A stretch of DNA of 64,000 nucleotides from Lithacetigena sp037446255 [NCBI: Coprothermobacterota bacterium] (GTDB taxonomy: Bacteria; Coprothermobacterota; HKB111), in contig JBBIIY010000001.1 of NCBI GenBank assembly GCA_037446255.1, forward strand, positions 1-64,000, in the 5' to 3' direction. Shown here piece after piece: positions 52,119-61,221 of the stretch. A program made the position numbers and the translations under genes. The stretch's first letter is position 1; every line of letters begins with the position of its first letter. The notes beneath the pieces were generated by a model. The model was not told the origin of the DNA. It saw only the letters and a list, made by a program, of their open reading frames with translations, and made no database searches.

Positions 52119-53451
52119 AGCAGGTTTATTAAACCAGATAGTTTCAGGTAAACTCATAGGAGATAATGATATCAGTTTTTCCCATTTTGTTTCAGATTCC
52201 AGGCAAGCGACCGAGGGGTCTTTTTTTATTGCTTTAAAAGGGGAGAATACCGATGGGCATCTTTTTTGTGTTGATGCTCAGGAGAGGGGTGCTAAAGGAG
52301 CCTTACTAAAACAAAAAATGGGTGTTTTCCCCTTAGAAATTATTGTGGATAACACACTCTCAGCTTTAATCAGTCTGGGCAAATGGGTTTCCAATAAAAA
52401 CCCAACCTTCACTATTGGGGTAGGTGGAAGTGCAGGAAAAACCACCACTAAAGAAATGATAAGAGAAGTATTATCCTGTAAATATCAGGTAAGCGCTACA
52501 CCCGGCAATATGAATACCGAGATAGGCATTCCTCTATACCTGCTCAATGAGGAAGAAAATCCACAGATTAGAGTGGTAGAGTATGGAGCTCAAAAAATAG
52601 GTGATTTGAATCTCCTGATTGATGTTATAAAACCATCAGCAACCATAATTACTACTCTTGGACCCTCACATACAGAGTATTTTGGCTCTTTAGAAGGTGT
52701 CAAAGAAGAAGAGGGTGGGGCTTTGCTAAAATCAATTTCCGAAACTGGCTGGGTGGTATTGAATGCTGATGATAAACTGGTTATGTCGTTGAATAAAGGT
52801 TGCTACAAGAAGATATTTACTTATGGTTTTAAGGGAGAGACCTTCATAATGAAAAAAATAAACTCCAGCCTGGAAGGAACGGAAGTAACAGCCTCTACTC
52901 CCGAAGGCGAGATTAATTATTTTATGAAAGATATAATGGGGAAGCATATGGCGATGAACTCCTTGGGTGCTTTAACTGTTGGTTACCTTTTGGGTGTTCC
53001 TCCCTGGGAAGGATCTAAAACCTTAACCAATTTCAAGCCAATCTGGGGTAGAATGGAAAAGAAATTGTATTGCGGAGCCTTATTATTAATAGACTATTAT
53101 AATTCAAATCCCCTATCTTTGCAGGCTTCTCTGGAATTATTCAGCAGTCTTGAAGGTAAAAGAAAGGTTTTAATTCTGGGAGAGATGCGGGAGTTGGGGT
53201 TACTGGCAGAACAGGAGCACAAGAAATTTGCTCCAGTTATTAAGGATTTAGCACCACGGATACTTATCACGGTTGGAGAAAACGCCAGGCTATTTCGTAC
53301 CAAAGGTGTTCCGGGTAAGCATTTTAATGACTCAAAAATGGCTGGTAGATGGTTAAAAGTGAATCTTGAACAAGATGACCTGATACTAATTAAGGGTTCT
53401 CGAGGGGTTCATATGGAAGAGATATTAAAGGTGTTAAATAATGGAATATAA
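52108..53451 (+). CDS. murF: UDP-N-acetylmuramoyl-tripeptide-D-alanyl-D-alanine ligase MurF
   Basis: Adds D-Ala-D-Ala to the muropeptide precursor in the cytoplasm. 447 residues. N-terminal substrate domain has SDSRQATEGSFFIAL; the ATP loop is GSAGKTTT (107-114), and the C-terminal domain has LIDYYNSNPLS and ILGEMRELG, both typical of MurF. Overlaps the methyltransferase by 11 nt and murD by 11 nt. Confidence 0.93.
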   Translation: MLIEAGLLNQIVSGKLIGDNDISFSHFVSDSRQATEGSFFIALKGENTDGHLFCVDAQERGAKGALLKQKMGVFPLEIIVDNTLSALISLGKWVSNKNPTFTIGVGGSAGKTTTKEMIREVLSCKYQVSATPGNMNTEIGIPLYLLNEEENPQIRVVEYGAQKIGDLNLLIDVIKPSATIITTLGPSHTEYFGSLEGVKEEEGGALLKSISETGWVVLNADDKLVMSLNKGCYKKIFTYGFKGETFIMKKINSSLEGTEVTASTPEGEINYFMKDIMGKHMAMNSLGALTVGYLLGVPPWEGSKTLTNFKPIWGRMEKKLYCGALLLIDYYNSNPLSLQASLELFSSLEGKRKVLILGEMRELGLLAEQEHKKFAPVIKDLAPRILITVGENARLFRTKGVPGKHFNDSKMAGRWLKVNLEQDDLILIKGSRGVHMEEILKVLNNGI

Positions 53452-54793
53452 AGGAAAAAAGTGCCTGATTGTGGGGTTAGCAGATAGCGGTATAGGTTCT
53501 GCTAAACTTTTACTGAGTAAAGGTGCGCAGGTAACAGGAACTGATTTAAAGCTCACCATTAAAGAGTTTTTTAATGAACCACCCTTGAATCAAGTTCAGC
53601 TGGTTCTAGGGGAACATCCTTTATATTTACTGGATAATACCGAGTTGATTATTCTAAGTCCGGGAGTTCCTCTTGGAATCCCGTTGATTGAAGAAGCTAA
53701 AAGAAAAGGTATCACCATTTGGGGAGAGCTTGAGCTAGCTTACAGAAATACCAAAACCCCCATTATAGCTGTAAGTGAAACGCATGGAAAGAGTACTACT
53801 GCATCACTTATTTACAAAATACTGAAGGAATCGGGTGTTCCTGTTGGTTTGGGGGGCAATATACGACCCGCTTTATCCGAAGTTATTCATAAGGTTTCAT
53901 CAGATGGCTGGCTGGTAACTGAAGTCAGCTCATTTCAATTGGAATCTATTGATACTTTTTGTCCCCGGATTGCCCTGATTCTAAATATTTTTCCAGACCA
54001 TCTGGATAGGCATGGTACACTTGAAGAATTTGAAATCACTATCTCCCGTCTTTTTAAGAATATGGGTCCTTCTGATTTACTTATTGGAAATTTAAATGAT
54101 GTCAGGGTACAAAATTTAACGGAAAAATCCCCTACCCTTAAAGCTTATTTTTCCCTTACAGAACATCATTTGGAAGGAGCTTTTATTAAAAATAATCATA
54201 TTTATTACCGATACAATAATGAAGAATCTCTGGTGATGCCTATTAAAGATGTGTTTTTATCGGGGATTCACAATCTGCAAAATATTTTAGCTGCAGTTTC
54301 AGCAACCTCTTTTTTAGGTGTTCAATCTCAATTAATTGCTAAATCTATTAAAGATTTTCGCGGGTTACCTCACCGCTTACAAAAAATCAGAGAATTAAGG
54401 GGCGTAGTTTATATTAATGACTCAAAAGCCACCACTCCTCACTCTACAATTACCGCTTTAAAAGCAATACCAGGACCTAAACACCTAATTTTAGGTGGAA
54501 GCGAAAAGAATATTGATTTTTCAGAAATGGGTAAAGAGATTAATGAACACCATATCGTACAAGTCTATCTAATAGGGAATACCAGATATAAAATTGCTGA
54601 AGCGCTTTCCCTGGCCGAGTTTAATAATTATGTTATTCTGGAAAATCTTTCAGAGGCGGTTCAATTAGCTTATGAGAAATCTAAAGAGGGCGATACTGTT
54701 TTACTCTCTCCAGCTTGCGCGTCATTTGACCAGTTTTCTAACTTTGAGGAAAGGGGAGAAATTTTTCAGGAATTAGTTAATAAACTTAGTTGA
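53441..54793 (+). CDS. murD: UDP-N-acetylmuramoyl-L-alanine-D-glutamate ligase MurD
   Basis: Adds D-glutamate to UDP-MurNAc-L-Ala. 450 residues, normal. The N-terminal Rossmann domain carries GLADSGIGSAKLL. The ATP loop reads ETHGKST (113-119) where the family has G[TS]NGK[ST], so the first glycine of the P-loop is replaced by glutamate. Further MurD features are NIFPDHLDRHGTLEE, HRLQKIREL and DSKATTPHSTITAL. The overall conservation argues for an active enzyme. Its end overlaps the convergent lipid kinase gene by 28 nt. Confidence 0.9.
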   Translation: MEYKGKKCLIVGLADSGIGSAKLLLSKGAQVTGTDLKLTIKEFFNEPPLNQVQLVLGEHPLYLLDNTELIILSPGVPLGIPLIEEAKRKGITIWGELELAYRNTKTPIIAVSETHGKSTTASLIYKILKESGVPVGLGGNIRPALSEVIHKVSSDGWLVTEVSSFQLESIDTFCPRIALILNIFPDHLDRHGTLEEFEITISRLFKNMGPSDLLIGNLNDVRVQNLTEKSPTLKAYFSLTEHHLEGAFIKNNHIYYRYNNEESLVMPIKDVFLSGIHNLQNILAAVSATSFLGVQSQLIAKSIKDFRGLPHRLQKIRELRGVVYINDSKATTPHSTITALKAIPGPKHLILGGSEKNIDFSEMGKEINEHHIVQVYLIGNTRYKIAEALSLAEFNNYVILENLSEAVQLAYEKSKEGDTVLLSPACASFDQFSNFEERGEIFQELVNKLS

Positions 54794-55563
54794 GGCTTGA
54801 TAATTTTTACCTTTTTGGAAGATGATTTTACTTCTAAATAACGGGTTAAAAAGCTTTCTCCATCAATATGAGCATTAATCTCGTTTTCGCTTTCCAGGGC
54901 GAATATGTCCCCTTTAATAGTAGTTGCTCCTTCCCAATCAGGAAATTGGCCTAGTAAAAATTTGAAAGCAGTCATTAAAGGATTTCCTTTGATCATGGTC
55001 AGGTAAGGACCTAAAGCGGGGTTATTAGTATAAGGCAGACCAAAGCCGGACTTACCCCAAAGAGAAATTTCTACCGTCAACAAGTCGTGGTAGGAGTTAT
55101 TATTAATTATGAAACTACAACCAGGACTGGTCCGGATAGATTTTAAAGTGCTTAAAATGTAGGAGGGAAATCCAAACTGGGAATAAGGGTTAGCATAGTG
55201 CATAACTTCTCCACCTTTACCCATGCCAGCTCCAAAAATAGCCAGCTGATTGTTGGCTTCCATAAGCGAAGCTTCCAGTTCTATGCTGGTGAGAATGTCG
55301 TGGTCGGATAAAAGACCTATATGGAGATTATGTATTCGGGCAAAAGCATTACCCCGTCCCAAAGGGAGAACTAAAAGTTTTGTTTTGTCTAAATCTATAT
55401 TATTTACTGCATAATTAATGGTTCCATCTCCGCCTGCAGTGACCAGCAGGGGAGTGTTGGGTATCTCTTCGCCTATTTTAACCCATTTAATTTTATGCTG
55501 GTGAAGTAAATACTTCGCCATAAACTTACTTTTAGTGTGAGGGTACAAAACTGTTAATTCCAT
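54766..55563 (-). CDS. diacylglycerol-kinase-like lipid kinase
   Basis: 265 residues of the DAGK/YegS catalytic family. Nucleotide motif GGDGT (44-48) in VTAGGDGTIN, then LPLGRGNAFAR. The family C-terminal beta-sandwich includes INAHIDGESF, like the DGE signature. The phosphorylated lipid is unknown. At about 30 residues shorter than most members it is compact but complete. Single gene, convergent with murD. Confidence 0.82.
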   Translation of the reverse strand: MELTVLYPHTKSKFMAKYLLHQHKIKWVKIGEEIPNTPLLVTAGGDGTINYAVNNIDLDKTKLLVLPLGRGNAFARIHNLHIGLLSDHDILTSIELEASLMEANNQLAIFGAGMGKGGEVMHYANPYSQFGFPSYILSTLKSIRTSPGCSFIINNNSYHDLLTVEISLWGKSGFGLPYTNNPALGPYLTMIKGNPLMTAFKFLLGQFPDWEGATTIKGDIFALESENEINAHIDGESFLTRYLEVKSSSKKVKIIKPQLSLLTNS

Positions 55564-55656
55564 GCTATATTATAAACCGGTAGCACTATAAGTAACAGGA
55601 AAATTGTTTTTATTCATTTAAATATGCTATTCTTATTAGATTATAATGGAGGTTTT

Positions 55657-56046
55657 ATGTTTTACCTAAAAAGAATTACCTTATTTTTGCTGATATTAAC
55701 TTTTTTAACCGGTCTTAATGCTTGTCGGAATGAAAATCAACATGGTAGTATATCTATAAGCAGTATCTTGAAGAATCCCCAGAGGTATAATAATCAGAAA
55801 ATTGTGGTAATCGGGGAGTTCTGGGGTTTTGAGAAAGACGAAAGAATTAAAGAACCACCGTCAAAGTTGGGAGAGTTATGGCTATTAAAAGATAAAACAG
55901 GAGCCATCTATGTTGGTGGTTATACTGGAGGATTAAATCCTTATAATGAAGTTGATTTAGGTATACCTGTGAGACTGGAAGTTTTCGTAAAAATTTCTGA
56001 TAGTTATGTTTTCTTAGAAGTTCAGGATGCCGGGGTTTTAAAGTGA
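55657..56046 (+). CDS. small lipoprotein with OB-fold-like domain
   Basis: The ATG at 55657, with ggaggt upstream, gives 129 residues opening with a lipoprotein signal peptide and lipobox LTGLNAC (cysteine about 23). The rest looks like a tRNA_anti-type OB fold: SSILKNPQRYNNQKIVVIGE, LWLLKDKTGAIYVGG, then PVRLEVFVKI. Similar small OB-fold lipoproteins occur widely; the function is unknown. An upstream in-frame ATG (55624) lacks a binding site. Its end overlaps the convergent murC by 9 nt. Confidence 0.72.
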   Translation: MFYLKRITLFLLILTFLTGLNACRNENQHGSISISSILKNPQRYNNQKIVVIGEFWGFEKDERIKEPPSKLGELWLLKDKTGAIYVGGYTGGLNPYNEVDLGIPVRLEVFVKISDSYVFLEVQDAGVLK

Positions 56047-57435
56047 TAAAGCATCAGCTACCGGCCAAACCTCTCCTATACCCATAGTAATTATCACATC
56101 ATTATTTTTTACTTCGTTTAGTAAATAATCAACGGCTTCTGAAGTATTTTTCCGGTAAATACCTTTATTACTGAGTAGTTTAATTAAGTCAAGCGAATGA
56201 ATTTTTCCTTCCTTTTCCCGGGGAGGAGCATAGATATCCATAACCACTACCTTATCAGCATAGTTAAGAGATTTAGCTAAATCCTCAAGGAGAGCTTCGG
56301 TCCTGCTATAAGTATGAGGTTGGAATACTGCCCAGATGGTGCTGTTGGGGTAAAACTCCCGAACACCCTTAAGGGTGGTTTCAATTTCTCTGGGGAGTCC
56401 TGCGTAATCATCAATAATTACATAGGGAGTTCGTTTTTTTACCTCAAAGCGTCTTCTGATGCTTTGATACTCTTCAATAGAAGACTGTATAGCGCTAAGA
56501 TGTACCCCTTTTTTCAGGGCTATGCCAATAGAAACCAGGGCATTTTGCAGGTATCCTATACCTGGAAGGGGAAAAGAGAATTTTCCTACATGCTTACCTT
56601 TAAATTCAACGGTAAACTGCTGAAAACCCTTGTTAACCTGTCTTTCAGGAATGGTCAAATCCCAACCTTTAGAAACCCCATAGGTGATAATCCTGTTTTT
56701 ATCAAAAGACTCAACCGTTTTAAGTGAGTTAGGGTTATCTCCTAGAACAAAGATGATGCCTCCTGGTTTGACCTTCCTGGTCAGTTTATTATAAGCAGAC
56801 AGATAATCGTCAAAAGATTTAAAATAATCAGGGTGGTCGTAGCTTAATGAGCCCACCACCAGTGTTTCTGGTTCATAGTTTAAAAAAGATTCACGGTATT
56901 CGTCAGCTTCCAGGATGAAAAATTCACTTTTACCAGCCCGACTATGGGCTCCCCATTTGATTACTTCTCCTCCGCAAATAGCAGTTGGGTCCAAGCCGTC
57001 TTTTTCAAAAATTAAACCTGTAAGAGCCGTAGTGGTAGTTTTTCCATGGGTACCCGAAATAGCAATACCGCAGGATTCCTGGAATAATTTACCTACAAAC
57101 TGGGGGTAAGCATAAAAATTAAGATGGTTTTTAAGAGCGTGGATAACTTCTGGGTTGTCTAACAAGGGAATATGGTTCAAGTAATCGTAATAAACGACTG
57201 AGGAGACGATTAAATCTATATCTGAAGCAATATTGTCCTGGTTAAAACCTTCAAAAACCTTTACTGGTAATCTGGAAAGCAATTCATCGGTAAGATAGGT
57301 TTCAGAAGTATCTGAACCGGTTACTTCCAAACCGAGACGACAGAGAAAATTAGCCAAGGAAACTACTCCTCTTCCCTTGATTCCTATAAGGTGAACTTTT
57401 TTAATATCTTTGAGAGTAATTGAGTCTTTAAGCAT
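56038..57435 (-). CDS. murC: MurC-like UDP-N-acetylmuramate ligase
   Basis: Mur ligase of 465 residues. The opening HLIGIKGRGVVSLANF and the ATP loop GTHGKTT (128-134) are of the MurC/Mpl kind. EADEYRESFL and FQPHTYSRTEALL support MurC. It departs from textbook MurC in the first motif (GIKGRG for GIGGIG) and in DDYAGLPREI where DDYAHHPTEI is usual. It could be a divergent MurC or a related ligase such as Mpl. It starts 10 nt after the 3' end of tRNA-Leu, without a Shine-Dalgarno. Confidence 0.8.
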   Translation of the reverse strand: MLKDSITLKDIKKVHLIGIKGRGVVSLANFLCRLGLEVTGSDTSETYLTDELLSRLPVKVFEGFNQDNIASDIDLIVSSVVYYDYLNHIPLLDNPEVIHALKNHLNFYAYPQFVGKLFQESCGIAISGTHGKTTTTALTGLIFEKDGLDPTAICGGEVIKWGAHSRAGKSEFFILEADEYRESFLNYEPETLVVGSLSYDHPDYFKSFDDYLSAYNKLTRKVKPGGIIFVLGDNPNSLKTVESFDKNRIITYGVSKGWDLTIPERQVNKGFQQFTVEFKGKHVGKFSFPLPGIGYLQNALVSIGIALKKGVHLSAIQSSIEEYQSIRRRFEVKKRTPYVIIDDYAGLPREIETTLKGVREFYPNSTIWAVFQPHTYSRTEALLEDLAKSLNYADKVVVMDIYAPPREKEGKIHSLDLIKLLSNKGIYRKNTSEAVDYLLNEVKNNDVIITMGIGEVWPVADALSL

Positions 57436-57445
57436 GCAAATTTAT

Positions 57446-57532
57446 TGGTGCCGAAGGGGGGACTCGAACCCCCATGAGGATTTTCCCACTACGCCCTGAA
57501 CGTAGCGCGTCTGCCAATTCCGCCACTTCGGC
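57446..57532 (-). tRNA. tRNA-Leu (CAG)
   Basis: 87 nt with encoded CCA. Acceptor gccgaag/cttcggc pairs fully. The anticodon stem ctacg/cgtag encloses loop ttcaggg with anticodon CAG. A long variable arm (tgggaaaatcctca) marks it as a class II leucine tRNA. A TATAAT-like -10 lies a few nt upstream. murC follows 10 nt downstream on the same strand. Confidence 0.97.
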
Positions 57533-57641
57533 ACATTCAGTATTATAAATTTTACAATAAAAAGTAGAAAATTTGGTGATATTGAGCCAGGAGAAAAATA
57601 ATTGGGCTAACTCAATTTATTATTTATTGCTGTCTGTCTTA

Positions 57642-57650
57642 TGTTATACT
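57642..57650 (+). promoter_or_regulatory. extended -10 promoter candidate for the creatininase-family gene
   Basis: TGT followed by TATACT (57645-57650). No convincing -35 at 16-18 bp. The predicted start is about 25 nt upstream of the gene. Confidence 0.35.
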
Positions 57651-57681
57651 ACACCAACACAATAAAATAGAGGAGATTTGA

Positions 57682-58488
57682 ATGTCTATTAAATATTGTT
57701 ACTGGGAAATGAGCTGGCCAGAAATAAAAGATAGAGTTAAAGATGAACCGGTATGCATTATTCCTGTGGGAGTACTGGAAGACCATGGACCACATTTACC
57801 ATTGGATACCGATGTATTGATAGTTAATGAAATATGCAAGCAAGCAGTAGAAAACAATATTACTGATTCAATTTTACTCCCCCCGGTAGTGCATGGCTAC
57901 AGCCCGCATCATATGGATTTTCCTGGGACCATAACTATCAGGTGGAATATTTTAGTTGAATACCTGCTTGACATTAACCGTAGCCTTATAAAACATGGTT
58001 TCAAAAAAATACTTCTAGTGAATGGACACGGGAGCAATAGTTCTCTGGTAAATATGGTTTCTCGTTTAACTATTGTGGAACATCCTGAAGTATTATGCGC
58101 TGACTCTTTTTACCTAACAACCCCTGAATCCTTGAAACTTATAGAAGAATTCAGAGAATCTGATTATCCTGGAGGAATAGCCCACGCTTGCGAGCTGGAG
58201 ACCTCACTTTACCTGGCAATAAAACCAGAGTTGGTAGATATGTCAAGGGCAGTTAAGGATATATCTTATCCGGAAAGCAAAAACTTTTTCTTTGATTGGG
58301 TTGATGGCTCTGCCAGGATGATGGAATGGTGGTCAACCTTAAGTAAAACGGGTATTATGGGTGACCCAACCAAAGCCACTGCAGAAAAAGGCAACAGATG
58401 GTTAAGGGCTGCTGTGGGAGAAATCAGCAGTTTGATTAAAGAGTTGAAGAACAGAGAAATAAGAAAAAGAGTTGACCATCATCTTTAA
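57682..58488 (+). CDS. creatininase family protein
   Basis: 268-residue metal-dependent amidohydrolase of the creatininase fold. Metal ligands E33, H35 and D44 lie in LEDHGPHLPLDTD. Further family motifs are a VNGHGSN loop (about 113-119) and HACELETS with the catalytic glutamate (about 166-173). Members include creatininase, the riboflavin-pathway enzyme ArfB and mycofactocin MftE; none of their partner genes is seen, so the substrate is open. ATG after agaggag. Its stop overlaps the convergent CooT-like gene by 4 nt. Confidence 0.88.
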   Translation: MSIKYCYWEMSWPEIKDRVKDEPVCIIPVGVLEDHGPHLPLDTDVLIVNEICKQAVENNITDSILLPPVVHGYSPHHMDFPGTITIRWNILVEYLLDINRSLIKHGFKKILLVNGHGSNSSLVNMVSRLTIVEHPEVLCADSFYLTTPESLKLIEEFRESDYPGGIAHACELETSLYLAIKPELVDMSRAVKDISYPESKNFFFDWVDGSARMMEWWSTLSKTGIMGDPTKATAEKGNRWLRAAVGEISSLIKELKNREIRKRVDHHL

Positions 58489-58664
58489 GAGATCGTTAAT
58501 TTATCTTTCAATTCGCTCCAGTGAATAAACTCAACATTTATGAATTCTTTCTTTTCACCCATCATTGTATAACAGGTCAGGATTTTAGTCTGAGCAGCAT
58601 ATTCGTATTCGGCTACTTCTTTCATTAATATCTCTTCACCTTTATAAATAGTTATTGCACACAT
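58485..58664 (-). CDS. CooT-like small protein (putative nickel-binding)
   Basis: A 59-residue protein that begins MCAITIYKGEEILMKEV and ends IHWSELKDKLTIS. Short length, Cys2 right after the initiator and a strand-rich layout with a central GE (residues 39-40) match the CooT family, whose founder binds Ni(II) through Cys2 and is encoded with CO dehydrogenase. ATG at 58664 is preceded by ggaggtga and lies 2 nt after the carbonic anhydrase stop, so translation is probably coupled. A nickel role would fit the CODH/ACS operon at the other end of the window; this link is inference. Confidence 0.62.
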   Translation of the reverse strand: MCAITIYKGEEILMKEVAEYEYAAQTKILTCYTMMGEKKEFINVEFIHWSELKDKLTIS

Positions 58665-58666
58665 TT

Positions 58667-59188
58667 TTATTCACCTCCGGTAACCTGGGGTAACGATTTC
58701 TTGGCTAATTCTTCATATATTAGACTATGGGATTTCAGTTCTTCAACTTCTTCTTCCGAAAGAGTTCTAATAATCTTGCCAGGCACTCCTGCCACCAGGC
58801 TTCTAGGTGGTATGATGCTCCCGGTTAGTATCACGGTTTGAGCAGCGACTATGGAATGGTCACCAATTTCTGCCCCATCAAGAATAGTAGCATTCATACC
58901 TATTAAAGAACCTGTCCCCACCTTACAAGCATGAACAATTGCTCCGTGACCTACGGTCACATAATCTCCAACTACTACTTCTTTTTCAACGGTGGGATGG
59001 AGCACAGCCTGCTCCTGAATATTGGTACTCTTTCCTATATAAATATTATTCAAATCCGCCCTGATTACCACACCATACCAGACAGATGCTCCCTCATCAA
59101 GAAATACACTACCGATGATTTGAGCCTCATCAGCGATATAAACCGTTCCTTTAAAAATTGGGAAGCGGTCAAAAAATGGTTTTATCAT
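58667..59188 (-). CDS. gamma-type carbonic anhydrase family protein
   Basis: Left-handed beta-helix protein of 173 residues made of hexapeptide repeats. Zinc-binding histidines H64 (QAVLHP), H81 and H86 (VGHGAIVHAC) have the gamma-carbonic anhydrase arrangement. Members interconvert CO2 and bicarbonate, though many are inactive or have other roles. It follows the ATPase D gene by 3 nt and precedes the CooT-like gene, so it is probably the penultimate gene of the ATPase operon. Confidence 0.88.
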   Translation of the reverse strand: MIKPFFDRFPIFKGTVYIADEAQIIGSVFLDEGASVWYGVVIRADLNNIYIGKSTNIQEQAVLHPTVEKEVVVGDYVTVGHGAIVHACKVGTGSLIGMNATILDGAEIGDHSIVAAQTVILTGSIIPPRSLVAGVPGKIIRTLSEEEVEELKSHSLIYEELAKKSLPQVTGGE

Positions 59189-59191
59189 TAA

Positions 59192-59812
59192 TTAAGATTC
59201 CTTTCGGATAATTTCCTTAATCCTGGTGAGACGGGATATGTTGCTTCTATCCATTTCATCAAGTCTGAAGGTAATGTATCGCGCTGTTTCTTCCATCTGC
59301 GGAATTAGTACATGTTCCAGGGCATTAACTCTTCGCTTGGTGCGGGCTATTTCTTTAATCATGATTTTTATAGCAATTTCCACTTCCGCTAAGCGAACTA
59401 ATTTTGCAAATAATTCTTTAATATTTTCCACCGCTTCATCTAAAGTAGAAGTAGTAAATACAAAACCATAAGATATATTGAAATTACTTAAATCCACCTC
59501 ATAAGAAGGAATTTTAACACCCATTATCCTTTTTATTTCTTTTTTGAGGGTATTTATGGAAGCTGAAGTTAAAATACTTAACGGTAAAGCCTCGGGAGCC
59601 ATAGAAGTTTCTGCTAAAATCATAGCTTGCATAACTTTTTTAAGACCTGCATCAACTTCTCTGCGGATGAGTATATATTCTTTACTAAGCTTTATAAACT
59701 CTTTCATCAATCCTTCCAATTTGTCTCGAAGAAGACGATGTCCTCTACGGGCTACCACCAGTCTTCGTTTAAGACGAAGCAATTCCATTCGGTTGGGGTT
59801 AATGTTTATCAA
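59192..59812 (-). CDS. atpD: A/V-type ATPase subunit D
   Basis: Central-stalk subunit, 206 residues, two long helices: the N-terminal [20 protein letters not shown] matches the family opening, and the C-terminal helix carries [18 protein letters not shown]. It links the A3B3 head to rotation of the membrane ring. Overlaps subunit B by 4 nt. Confidence 0.95.
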   Translation of the reverse strand: MININPNRMELLRLKRRLVVARRGHRLLRDKLEGLMKEFIKLSKEYILIRREVDAGLKKVMQAMILAETSMAPEALPLSILTSASINTLKKEIKRIMGVKIPSYEVDLSNFNISYGFVFTTSTLDEAVENIKELFAKLVRLAEVEIAIKIMIKEIARTKRRVNALEHVLIPQMEETARYITFRLDEMDRSNISRLTRIKEIIRKES

Positions 59813-61221
59813 GAAATATTCTCCTCATGAATATCACCCGACAGAGAAAGGTATTTATCTAAATATTTAGTTATAAACTCTTTTCTTACACGCTTTAATT
59901 CTTCCACGGGAAGTAAACTTAATATTTGCCAGCTTTTTTCCAACGTTTCTATAACAGAACGGCTTTCGTATTCTCCCTGTCTGAGAAAGCGATTTTCAAA
60001 GACATCAGCAAAACGGAGGAATTTTTTATCCACATCCAGTAAAGCTCCTTCACCGAGAATTATTGCCAATTCGCGGGCTTCTCTCCCACGAGCATAACCT
60101 GAAAAAAGCTGGTTGCTTAAGTCAGAGTGGTCTTCCCTGGTTTTTCCTGTTCCTATACCTTTGGTCATTAACCTGGAAAGTGAGGGAAGAACATCAACAG
60201 GGGGGTAAATACCTTTGCGGTGGAGAGCTCGGCTTAGAAATACCTGTCCCTCGGTAATGTAACCTGTTAAATCAGGGATGGGATGGGTTCTATCATCTTC
60301 AGGCATAGTAAGAATGGGAATCTGGGTTATAGAACCTGTTTTTCCATGAACCCTTCCAGCTCTTTCGTAAATAGTGGAAAGGTCGGTGTACATATAGCCT
60401 GGATATCCTCTTCTGCCGGGAATTTCTTTACGGGCAGCAGATACTTCTCTTAAGGCTTCACAATAGTTAGTCATGTCAGCCAATATAACCAAAACATGAT
60501 AATTGTGAGTAAAAGCTAGGTATTCTGCTAAAGTCAGGGCAACCCTGGGGATGGCAATTCTTTCAATAACCGGTTCGTTGGCCAGATTAAGAAAAACCGT
60601 AGTTCTCTCCATAGCTCCGGAAGCTTCAAAATCTTTAATCAGGAAGTTTGCTTCTTCAAAGGTGATACCCATACCTGCAAAAATAACTGCAAATGACTCT
60701 CCAGATTTTAGTACTCTTGCTTGCCGAACTATCTGGGCAGCAATGCGCATATGGGGCATACCCGAACCAGAAAAAACAGGAAGTTTCTGACCTCTTACCA
60801 GAACATTCAAACCATCTATGGAAGAAATACCGGTTTCAATAAATTCATTGGGGTAGTCTCGGGAAAATGGATTAATAGGACTGCCATTAATGTCAACAAA
60901 ATCTTCTGCCAGAGGCGGTGCTCCGCCATCACGCGGTCGTCCTAAACCATCAAGTACCCTTCCTAACATTTCTAAAGATACGCCTAACCTCAAGCTTTTT
61001 CCGGTAAAATGAATTCTCAATGACTGAGGGTCAAGTCCCTGGGGGCTTTCAAAAAGCTGAACAACAGCCTTATCTTCCGAAACCTCCAGAACTTTTCCCA
61101 GGGTAAATCTATCCTTACTTTTTATTTCTACGAGTTCTTCATATCCTACTCCTTCAACCCCTTCAACTACCATCAGAGGTCCAGCAATAGAAGATGCTCC
61201 CAGATATTCTTTGGTAATCAT
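59809..61221 (-). CDS. atpB: A/V-type ATPase subunit B
   Basis: Non-catalytic nucleotide-binding subunit of the A3B3 head, 470 residues. The degenerate P-loop region reads [15 protein letters not shown], as expected for subunit B. Other conserved parts are [18 protein letters not shown] and [18 protein letters not shown]. Starts on the last bases of the A gene. Confidence 0.97.
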   Translation of the reverse strand: MITKEYLGASSIAGPLMVVEGVEGVGYEELVEIKSKDRFTLGKVLEVSEDKAVVQLFESPQGLDPQSLRIHFTGKSLRLGVSLEMLGRVLDGLGRPRDGGAPPLAEDFVDINGSPINPFSRDYPNEFIETGISSIDGLNVLVRGQKLPVFSGSGMPHMRIAAQIVRQARVLKSGESFAVIFAGMGITFEEANFLIKDFEASGAMERTTVFLNLANEPVIERIAIPRVALTLAEYLAFTHNYHVLVILADMTNYCEALREVSAARKEIPGRRGYPGYMYTDLSTIYERAGRVHGKTGSITQIPILTMPEDDRTHPIPDLTGYITEGQVFLSRALHRKGIYPPVDVLPSLSRLMTKGIGTGKTREDHSDLSNQLFSGYARGREARELAIILGEGALLDVDKKFLRFADVFENRFLRQGEYESRSVIETLEKSWQILSLLPVEELKRVRKEFITKYLDKYLSLSGDIHEENIS

